Part shown: positions 8,435 to 14,959 of the stretch, in pieces
Numbering within the stretch: the first letter of the stretch is position 1
How the letters are laid out: every line of letters starts with the position of its first letter
Origin: Puniceicoccales bacterium
Lineage (GTDB): Bacteria > Verrucomicrobiota > Verrucomicrobiia > Opitutales > JAIRKQ01
DNA: 24,312 nt
Assembly: GCA_031281895.1 (NCBI GenBank)
Contig: JAITET010000006.1
Location: 1-24,312, forward strand
Direction of reading: 5' to 3'
Translations under genes and position numbers: made by a program
Notes under the pieces: model-generated
Database searches by the model: none
Seen by the model: the letters and a program-made list of their open reading frames with translations, nothing else
What the model was told of the DNA's origin: nothing

Positions 8435-10669
8435 ATGATAATATCCCCCGAAGAATTAGATAAATTTCTATGTGCTAAGCATGCTCTTCCCCATGATAGG
8501 TTAGGCATGCATCCGGTAACAAGGAATGGTACCATTCTTGGTATTGTAGTACGTGCATACTTGCAAAATGCAGAAAGGTGTGCCGTCATTGATGTTGCCA
8601 CCGACGAGAAATTCGACATGTCGAGGCTCAGTGATAGTGGATTTTTTGAGGTCTTTATTGAAAATCGCAGAGAAGTTTTTGCCTATCAAATTGCCATTGA
8701 AACTTACGAAGAAGATATAATCATAAAATATGACCCATACTCGTTCCTGCCGACCATAAGCTCGTTTGACTGTCATTTATTTGGACAGGGGAAACATCGT
8801 CGAATTTTTGATCGGCTAGGAGCATGCGTCCGGGCAATAAATGGAATTCCGGGGACAGCATTTGCTGTTTGGGCTCCCAATGCCAAACGTGTGTCAGTGG
8901 TTGGGGATTTTAACAACTGGGATGGCCGCTATTATCCGATGCGAATGTTGGGAGAATCTGGCGTTTGGGAACTATTCGTTCCCGGCGTTGGAAATTTTTC
9001 AAAATACAAATATGAATTGATCAATTCCCGTGATGAATTGGTATTGAAAAGCGATCCCTACGGAAGTTATTTCGAGGGGCCACCGAATAACGCCGCCATC
9101 GTTTTCGATTCTTCGAATTTTGTATGGAATGATCAGATATGGATGGGAAAACGTGCTGAAACCAAGTGGCATAACAGTCGGATGGCGATTTACGAAGTAC
9201 ACCTGGATTCGTGGATGCGCGTTCCGCAGGATGGCGATCGGCCACTAACATACGTAGAACTGGCAAAAAAGCTGACAAATTACGTCAAAAAAATGGGATT
9301 TACCCACGTAGAATTTATGCCGGTAACGGAATACCCATTTCTCAAATCATGGGGATATCAGGTTACGGGATATTTTGCCCCAACGCATCGCTATGGAACT
9401 CCCCTCGATTTTAAGGAACTGATTGATTATCTACATATCAATAATATCGGAGTGATCATCGATTGGGTCCCTGCGCATTTCCCAAGGGATGCGTTTGCTT
9501 TGGCTGAATTTGACGGAACACGGCTTTACGAGCACGAGGACGAACGTCGAGGATGTCACGAAGATTGGGGTACCCTTGTATTTAACTATGGGCGCCACGA
9601 GGTTCGAAATTTTCTAATTGGAAGCGTGTTAAATTGGTTTGAAAAATTCCACGTGGATGGTATCCGCGTAGATGCTGTAGCGTCCATGCTATACCTTGAT
9701 TATTCCCGTAAAAGTGGCAATTGGTTGCCCAATTGCTACGGGGGAAAGGAAAATATCGAAGCCCTTGAATTTTTGCGTGAGATGAACGACGTAGTTCATG
9801 AAATGTTTCCGGGAGCCATTACCATAGCTGAGGAATCCACTTCCTTTAGTGGCGTCACAAGAAGGACAAAACATTATGGTCTTGGGTTTGATTTTAAGTG
9901 GAACATGGGATGGATGCATGACACATTGGATTATTTTTCTCAGGATCCGATCTATCGCAAGTATAGACATAACCAACTAACGTTTGCGATGCTGTACCAA
10001 TATTCAGAAAATTTTATCAGTTCCATTTCGCACGACGAGGTCGTCTATGGCAAACGCTCAATGCTGTATAAAATGCCGGGAGCAACTATTTCAGAAAAAG
10101 CACGGCACCTAATGGTACTATATGCGTATATGTGGCTATGGCCCGGGAAAAAAACATTATTCATGGGGTGTGAATTCGGACAAAGCAATGAATGGCAATA
10201 TGACAAAAGCTTGGATTGGCATCTATTGAAATACCCGGATCATAGGTCGATACAACGACTAGTAGCCGATTTGAACAACCTCTATGGGCGGTATGATTTC
10301 TTGGCCAAATACGACATGGATTCTAGAGGTTTTGAATGGATATCCTGCGATGATTGCGATAATTCGGTCATCGCATTTATTCGGAAAGACATTGCCGATA
10401 GCAAAATGATTGTTATTTGCAATTTTACGCCCGTTGAGCGCACTAACTACAGAATCGGTGTACCGGAAAAGTGTTTCTGGAAGGAAATTTTTAATAGCGA
10501 TTGCAAAACATATGGGGGAATGAATTGCGGAAATTTTGGAGGAAAGCTAGCCGACGATTTGCCATTCCATGGAAGGCCCTACTCCCTCGAATTATATCTT
10601 CCGCCCCTGGGGGTACTTTGCTTCGTCCCTAAAAGAAATACTTATGGGAGTAAGACATCCAAAGTTTAG
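8435..10669 (+). CDS. glgB: 1,4-alpha-glucan branching enzyme
   Basis: Forms alpha-1,6 branches in glycogen by cutting and transferring alpha-1,4 chains. The 744 aa match the full-length family. An N-terminal beta-sandwich domain (about 1-110) precedes a CBM48 domain (about 140-225: FAVWAPNAKRVSVVGDFNNWDGR). The GH13 barrel follows, with region I DWVPAHF, region II GIRVDAV with nucleophile Asp413, region III AEEST with acid/base Glu466, and region IV SHDE (532-535). A C-terminal beta domain ends the protein. The start lacks a strong ribosome binding site. No other glycogen gene is in the window. Its stop codon overlaps the stop codon of the convergent gene, and its last 82 codons are found again at 12574-12820. 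Confidence 0.97.
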   Translation: MIISPEELDKFLCAKHALPHDRLGMHPVTRNGTILGIVVRAYLQNAERCAVIDVATDEKFDMSRLSDSGFFEVFIENRREVFAYQIAIETYEEDIIIKYDPYSFLPTISSFDCHLFGQGKHRRIFDRLGACVRAINGIPGTAFAVWAPNAKRVSVVGDFNNWDGRYYPMRMLGESGVWELFVPGVGNFSKYKYELINSRDELVLKSDPYGSYFEGPPNNAAIVFDSSNFVWNDQIWMGKRAETKWHNSRMAIYEVHLDSWMRVPQDGDRPLTYVELAKKLTNYVKKMGFTHVEFMPVTEYPFLKSWGYQVTGYFAPTHRYGTPLDFKELIDYLHINNIGVIIDWVPAHFPRDAFALAEFDGTRLYEHEDERRGCHEDWGTLVFNYGRHEVRNFLIGSVLNWFEKFHVDGIRVDAVASMLYLDYSRKSGNWLPNCYGGKENIEALEFLREMNDVVHEMFPGAITIAEESTSFSGVTRRTKHYGLGFDFKWNMGWMHDTLDYFSQDPIYRKYRHNQLTFAMLYQYSENFISSISHDEVVYGKRSMLYKMPGATISEKARHLMVLYAYMWLWPGKKTLFMGCEFGQSNEWQYDKSLDWHLLKYPDHRSIQRLVADLNNLYGRYDFLAKYDMDSRGFEWISCDDCDNSVIAFIRKDIADSKMIVICNFTPVERTNYRIGVPEKCFWKEIFNSDCKTYGGMNCGNFGGKLADDLPFHGRPYSLELYLPPLGVLCFVPKRNTYGSKTSKV

Positions 10670-12432
10670 TCTTGGAGCAGCTCGTTGACCAATTGAACGT
10701 CGTTATAGACTATTTTTAAAAGTGTCACCGCCATAGGAATGGTGACCCCTGCTCCGCAAGAAGCAATCGCTCCTGCCGTTGCGGTAATCGCTCCTCCTAT
10801 TTTGAGTGCTAGTTTTAGTTTTTCACGACCTTCCCGCCCAACTATTCGGTTTTCTAAATGGGTTAATTCTTTCATGGTAAACGGCATTCCTCTTCTATAC
10901 CAATTAGGAACTGAATCGGGAAGCTGTAATTGATTTTGGTCATCGAGAACAAGTGGTGCATTTCCACCGCATAATGCATTCAATTCTTTTAAGGTATCTG
11001 CTGGTATTGACTGAAGACCGTATTTTTTTACCAGGTATTTTACTGCGTTGTAAAAATCTTCAAAATTTTCCCGTTCTATGTTTTCCTCGTCCGCATAGCA
11101 TACTATTTTTTCTTTCCTTCCTAAAATTACCGGAGGCGATATAGGTTTATCGATTGTTGCTTCGGTTGCTTTATCGATTGCTTCAAGACCCAATTGACAA
11201 TCATTAGTTACACTAACGGTGAACGAAAGAGCTTTTGCGACTGTGTCGAGACTATTTGGGTTTTCAGCAGTCATTGCTCTGGAAAAAGAAATCGCTGTTC
11301 GTATTGTTTGAAGTGCTGCTTTAGTAGATTTCAAGATGTGTCTTTTATTTTTCGAGCCGGGGTCATTTTGTATTTCTAATGCTAATTTACAATCGTCCAT
11401 CACATTATTGGTGACCGAAATGACTTTTGCGATTACGTCGAGGCTATTTGGGTTTTCAGCAGTCACAGCTCCGGAAAGAGAAGTCACTGCTTGTATTGTC
11501 TGGAACGTTGCCATGGCAACGTTAAAGATGTGTCCTGCAATTTGCAAGACTCGGTTTTCCCATTTACCATGTTCGACGATTAAATTTTCCAATTCTTGAA
11601 GCTTATTATCATCAAAAATGGATAGTAGCATTGGTTCAGTACCCGGTGGTATGGGCTTTAGTTGTTCCAGATCATTTTCACTACGAGTTAATTCTAATTG
11701 AGGATAAGGCCCACAGGATGTCTTAAATTCAACCAGAGCTTCATTTACCAACCGGCTTCCATATTTTTTTACCAAATAATCCATCCCCGTGTGGTAATTT
11801 CTATAATTTTCTCTGGCCTCTTTGGGGAACAATGTAGTTCCGCTCACATAAAACGCCTCCAAAGGAAACATTTCAATAGAGGAAAAGGATAGATCTTTAC
11901 CACCAACAAGCACTGGACGCGGAATGTCTGGCCTCAACCTTCCCTTGGAGTCTACCATATTTCTATCCCCTTCTTTGCTTATACTTTTAATTATTAGATT
12001 TTCTGCCATGTGGAGGCTATCCGCGGTGAACGGCTTTTTTAGGGATTTTTCATATCCTTCGGGAACTTGATCAGATAATGTTAATTGGCCGTCCTGACCA
12101 CGGATCAACGCACTTTGCGGTATTCGTGCTTGTAAGATGAAGGTTTCAACAAGGGGGCAATAGCCATATTTCGCTAGCAAGTATTTTGCTCCATTGTAGC
12201 AATTTATAAAATTTTCCCTGGCCAATTCCTTGCGGGATCCACCTTTACTTGATAAAAATTTAGGGAAGGGCACATCGAGCCTTACGGGCCTTGAAGATAG
12301 TTGGGTACTCGAAGTTCCCGTTTCTTTTTGAAAAATGGCCTGACCTGTATCACCGACATGTATTGACGAACTACCTGATGTCCTTGTATCATTATGGATT
12401 TCTTGATTATCCTGAGAGCTTTTGATTTCCAT
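10666..12432 (-). CDS. Three-module repeat protein of unknown family (copy 1)
   Basis: 588 aa; I do not recognise the family. ATG 12432 is chosen because it matches the start of copy 2 and because the upstream in-frame start at 12465 lies inside the predicted promoter. The N-terminus (1-60) is Ser/Thr/Gln-rich with no Sec signal. Three related modules lie at about 71-156, 206-291 and 452-536. Each begins with REN[FY]..(F/Y)(Y/H).. and (K/D)YL..KYG, and ends with an L..(A/L)EN.I segment, after a PLxL...QLxLPDxVP-like middle part. Between modules 2 and 3 a helical 64-residue repeat occurs twice, around TAENPNSLD (324 and 388). The last 45 residues are Ala/Gly/Ile-rich and hydrophobic, possibly membrane-interacting. 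The gene converges on glgB and the two stop codons overlap (TTA/TAG at 10666-10669). Function unknown. Confidence 0.85.
   Translation of the reverse strand: MEIKSSQDNQEIHNDTRTSGSSSIHVGDTGQAIFQKETGTSSTQLSSRPVRLDVPFPKFLSSKGGSRKELARENFINCYNGAKYLLAKYGYCPLVETFILQARIPQSALIRGQDGQLTLSDQVPEGYEKSLKKPFTADSLHMAENLIIKSISKEGDRNMVDSKGRLRPDIPRPVLVGGKDLSFSSIEMFPLEAFYVSGTTLFPKEARENYRNYHTGMDYLVKKYGSRLVNEALVEFKTSCGPYPQLELTRSENDLEQLKPIPPGTEPMLLSIFDDNKLQELENLIVEHGKWENRVLQIAGHIFNVAMATFQTIQAVTSLSGAVTAENPNSLDVIAKVISVTNNVMDDCKLALEIQNDPGSKNKRHILKSTKAALQTIRTAISFSRAMTAENPNSLDTVAKALSFTVSVTNDCQLGLEAIDKATEATIDKPISPPVILGRKEKIVCYADEENIERENFEDFYNAVKYLVKKYGLQSIPADTLKELNALCGGNAPLVLDDQNQLQLPDSVPNWYRRGMPFTMKELTHLENRIVGREGREKLKLALKIGGAITATAGAIASCGAGVTIPMAVTLLKIVYNDVQLVNELLQD
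11185..11508. repeat. 192-bp direct repeat inside copy 1
   Basis: Two consecutive units encode the paired 64-residue helical repeats. The clearest shared DNA is the segment coding for AENPNSLD (plus-strand core TTTGGGTTTTCAGCAGTCA), at about 11255 and 11447, exactly 192 bases apart. Copy 2 keeps only one recognisable ENPNSLD. Confidence 0.75.
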
Positions 12433-12444
12433 AGAGTGAAAGCT

Positions 12445-12472
12445 ATTGTAAATTTTACAAACCAAATGTCAA
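12445..12472 (-). promoter_or_regulatory. Promoter of copy 1 with internal 13-base palindrome
   Basis: TTGACA (12472-12467) and TACAAT (12450-12445) are separated by 16 bases. A perfect palindrome TGTAAATTTTACA (12447-12459) covers most of the -10 box and half of the spacer, as an operator would. The start codon is only 12 bases below the -10 box and no Shine-Dalgarno sequence is present, so the leader is about five bases. The same promoter and palindrome occur in front of copy 2. Confidence 0.6.
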
Positions 12473-12573
12473 GCGATATTCAAGCGAAAATATTTCATTC
12501 TCAAAGGCCGGGCAAAAAAGAAAGACAAAAAAATTTAAGGGGATGAAGATAACATCCAGATTCTTATCTTCTT

Positions 12574-12820
12574 TTTTACGCCCGTTGAGCGCATTAACTA
12601 CAGAATTGGTGTACCGGAAAAGTGTTTCTGGAAGGAAATTTTCAACAGCGATTGCAAAACATATGGAGGAATGAACCGCGGAAATTTTGGAGGCAAGTTG
12701 GCCGATGATTTGCCATTCCATGGAAGGACCTGCTCCCTCGAATTATATCTTCCGCCCTTGGGGGTACTCTGCTTCGTCCCTAGAAGAAATACTTATGGGA
12801 GTAAGACATCCAAAGTTTAG
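12574..12820 (+). pseudogene. glgB: Stranded duplicate of the glgB 3' end
   Basis: 247 bases match 10423-10669 of glgB with 16 substitutions and no indels. They encode the C-terminal 82 residues (TPVER.NYRIGVPEKCF to the same stop codon). Eleven substitutions are synonymous and five change the residue (T to I, C to R, P to T, Y to C, K to R); 14 of 16 are transitions. There is no start codon or upstream catalytic part, so no enzyme is made. The frame stays open upstream only to about 12539, where a weaker resemblance to glgB continues. As in the parent, its stop codon overlaps the stop of the convergent minus-strand gene, here copy 2. Confidence 0.93.
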
Positions 12821-14706
12821 TCTTGGAGCAGCTCGTTGACCAATTGAATGTCACTATAGGCTATCCTCATAAGTGATATTGCTCCCGGAATGGTAAGCCA
12901 TACTCCGCCAGTAACAATCGCTCCTACTGTTTTAACAATTGCTCCTGCTGTTGTGGCAATCGCTTCTGTTATTCTATATGATAGTTTTAGGTTTTCGACG
13001 CCTTCCTGTCCAGTTATTCGATTTTCTAAATGGGTCAATTGTTTCATGGTGAACGGCTTTTCTCTATGCCCATCAGGAACTGAATCGGGAAGCTGTAATT
13101 GACCTTGGTCATCAAGAACAAGTGGTGCATTTCCACCGCATAATGCATTCAACTCATTTATGATATCATGTGGTATGGAATCGAAACCGTATTTTCTTAC
13201 TAGATATTTTACTGCATTGTAAAAATCTTCAAAGTTTTCCCGCTTTATGTTTTCCTCGTCCGCATAGTATACTATTTTTGCTTTACTTCGTAAAAATACC
13301 GGAGGTGATATAGTTTTATCTTTTATAGTTTCATCTGCTACTGATTTAGCAACTTTACTGAGATTTTCAAGGATCGCTTGATTATACTTAGCCGTAGCAC
13401 CGATGAACGAAAAAGTTTTTTCGGCTGTGTCGAGGCTATTTGGGTTTTCAGCCTCCACCGCGTCCGAAAGAGAATAACTTGCTTGTGATGTTTGGAGAGA
13501 TGTTTTGACCATTTTGATCACTTCTTTAGCCTTTTTCAAGGCGCTTTCTTCTTTTTTCGAGAGAGGGCGATCTCTTATTTCTGATATTAATTTATAATCA
13601 TCAATTAAATTACCGGTGAGCGAAAGGACTTTTGTGATCATGCCGAGGAACTTTTTGTAAAGTGATAGTCCTGTATCGGACGTTGCTACGATAGCCTTAA
13701 AGGCAACTATTGTTTGGTAAAGTGATTGTACTGTATCGTACGCTGCTACGATAGCCCCAGAGGCAAGTTTCGAGACTCGATCACCTTGCCATTTACCACG
13801 TTCGATGATTAAATTTTCAAATTCTTGGAGTCTTTTTTGATCAAATTTTCTTATTAGCTGCTTTTCATTGCCCTGTATGGGTTTTAGTTGTTCCAGACCA
13901 TTTTCGTCACGAGTTAATTCTAATGGAGGATATCCAGAGGATGCCTGCATTTCAGCCAGAGCTTCATTTACCAGCCGGCTTCCATATTTTTTTACCAAAT
14001 AATCCATTCCCGTGTGGTAATTTCTATAATTTTCTCTGGCATTTTTGGTGCAAGGCCCAACCTCGTTCTCGTCACCGTCCACATTTGGCCAAATCTCGTT
14101 CCCGTCATCGTCCTCATCTGGCCAAATCTCGTTCTCGTCATGTAGTGCCTCAATGTCCACATCTCGACCACCCTTAAGCTCTGGACGCGGAACGTTGAGT
14201 CTCAACCTTCCCTGGGCGTCTACCATATTTCTATCCCCTTCTTTGCTTATACTTTTAATTATTAGATTTTCCGCCATGTGGAGGCTATCCGCAGTGAGCG
14301 GCTTTTCTGAGCCTTTTAAGTATTTATGTCCTTCGGGAACTTGATCAGGTAATGTTAATCGACCGTCCTTGTCGCTGATCAACACATCTTGTGGTAGACC
14401 GAGATTTGAGATGAAGGTTTTAACAAGGTGGCAATAGCCATATTTCGCTAGCAAGTATTTTGCTCCATTGTAGTGATTTACAAAATTTTCCCTGGCCAAT
14501 TCCTCGCAGGATCCACCTTTACTTGATAAAAATTTAGGGAAGGGCACATCGAGCCTTACTATCCTTGAAGATAGTTGGGTACTCGAAGTTTCCGTTTCTT
14601 TTTGAAAAATGGTCCGACCTGCATCACCGACACGTATTGACGAACTACCTGATGTCCTTGTATCACTGTGGATTTCTTGATTATCCTGAGAGCTTTTGAT
14701 TTCCAT
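12817..14706 (-). CDS. Three-module repeat protein of unknown family (copy 2)
   Basis: 629 aa paralog of the gene at 10666-12432. The first 100 residues differ at 14 positions, and the two are related end to end. The same three modules lie at about 71-157, 223-305 and 488-570, followed by the hydrophobic Ala/Gly/Ile-rich C-terminus (about 578-615) and the identical final QLVNELLQD. It is 41 residues longer overall. An acidic insert of 11-residue repeats (191-218) sits between modules 1 and 2. A 20-residue tandem repeat (317-356) follows module 2, where copy 1 has its 64-residue repeats. No signal peptide is seen. The Ser/Thr-rich N-terminus could be a secretion signal of another pathway, but that is conjecture. 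Separate promoters imply independent transcription. Function unknown. Confidence 0.85.
   Translation of the reverse strand: MEIKSSQDNQEIHSDTRTSGSSSIRVGDAGRTIFQKETETSSTQLSSRIVRLDVPFPKFLSSKGGSCEELARENFVNHYNGAKYLLAKYGYCHLVKTFISNLGLPQDVLISDKDGRLTLPDQVPEGHKYLKGSEKPLTADSLHMAENLIIKSISKEGDRNMVDAQGRLRLNVPRPELKGGRDVDIEALHDENEIWPDEDDDGNEIWPNVDGDENEVGPCTKNARENYRNYHTGMDYLVKKYGSRLVNEALAEMQASSGYPPLELTRDENGLEQLKPIQGNEKQLIRKFDQKRLQEFENLIIERGKWQGDRVSKLASGAIVAAYDTVQSLYQTIVAFKAIVATSDTGLSLYKKFLGMITKVLSLTGNLIDDYKLISEIRDRPLSKKEESALKKAKEVIKMVKTSLQTSQASYSLSDAVEAENPNSLDTAEKTFSFIGATAKYNQAILENLSKVAKSVADETIKDKTISPPVFLRSKAKIVYYADEENIKRENFEDFYNAVKYLVRKYGFDSIPHDIINELNALCGGNAPLVLDDQGQLQLPDSVPDGHREKPFTMKQLTHLENRITGQEGVENLKLSYRITEAIATTAGAIVKTVGAIVTGGVWLTIPGAISLMRIAYSDIQLVNELLQD
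13639..13758. repeat. 60-bp tandem duplication inside copy 2
   Basis: Two 60-base units encode residues 317-336 and 337-356 (GAIVAAYDTVQSLY and KAIVATSDTGLSLY). The plus-strand core GTAAAGTGAT...CTGTATCG.ACG.TGCTACGATAGCC recurs at exactly 60 bases. The unit is in frame and absent from copy 1. Confidence 0.8.
14053..14136. repeat. 33-bp tandem repeat encoding an acidic 11-residue repeat
   Basis: About 2.5 units encode ENEIWPDEDDD, GNEIWPNVDGD and ENEVGP (residues 191-218 of copy 2). Plus-strand segments GGCCAAATCTCGTTC recur 33 bases apart. It lies between modules 1 and 2 and has no counterpart in copy 1. Confidence 0.85.
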
Positions 14707-14959
14707 GATGAAAAACCATTGTAAATTTTACAAACCAAATGTCAAGCAATATATTCATAAAATTTTTTACTTACAAAAGTCGGGTAAAGAAAAAAGGATT
14801 GAAGAAGATGAAGAAAATGCATGGAACAAACAAACATGGAGTGTTCCAGAAGAAATCTGTTCCGGAAAGATTTTTGCACGAGTACGAAAAGCTTCTAAAA
14901 ATGTTGTCCTGCCATCATTTTTCCTATCTTCTTTTATCCTTTTACATACGGCCTTGCCC
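14707..14959. other. Gap between copy 2 and the MATE gene: duplicated upstream region, then unassigned DNA
   Basis: The first 100 or so bases are colinear with the region upstream of copy 1 (same promoter, then loosely matching A-rich sequence to GATGAAGA at 14807 versus 12542). Bases 14807-14880 may preserve a decayed third trace of the glgB tail: an in-frame DEEN...VPEE..(x)..KIF against DEDN...VPEK..(x)..EIF. The rest, to the MATE stop codon, shows no gene or clear terminator. Confidence 0.35.
14718..14745 (-). promoter_or_regulatory. Promoter of copy 2 with the same palindrome
   Basis: TTGACA (14745-14740), 16-base spacer, TACAAT (14723-14718), with the palindrome TGTAAATTTTACA at 14720-14732. 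It is unchanged relative to copy 1, while the 11-12 bases between the -10 box and ATG have diverged. The leader would be about five bases, without a Shine-Dalgarno sequence. Confidence 0.6.

Larger units (their letters stand above)
10423..14745. repeat. Tandem segmental duplication (glgB tail plus unknown gene plus promoter)
   Basis: The unit starting at glgB position 10423 recurs at 12574 with a constant offset of 2151 bases through both stop codons. The duplicate then continues through the whole minus-strand gene, where copy 2 is 123 bases longer, and its promoter (12445-12472 versus 14718-14745). The glgB-tail part is about 93.5% identical; the gene part is more divergent with several indels. 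No insertion-sequence ends or target-site duplications were seen at the junctions. Confidence 0.92.

Noticed and set aside
12455..12721. Minus-strand open frame across the glgB fragment
   Set aside because: It is the reverse of the glgB-derived sequence and runs into the copy 1 promoter; no coding signal of its own.
10666..14706. Transposon or phage origin of the duplicated genes
   Set aside because: No transposase, integrase, terminal inverted repeats or target duplications were found; glgB-tail hitch-hiking points to ordinary segmental duplication.
10666..14706. Calling the two paralogs type III secretion effectors
   Set aside because: Only the Ser/Thr-rich N-terminus without Sec signal speaks for it; no type III genes or chaperone are in the window.
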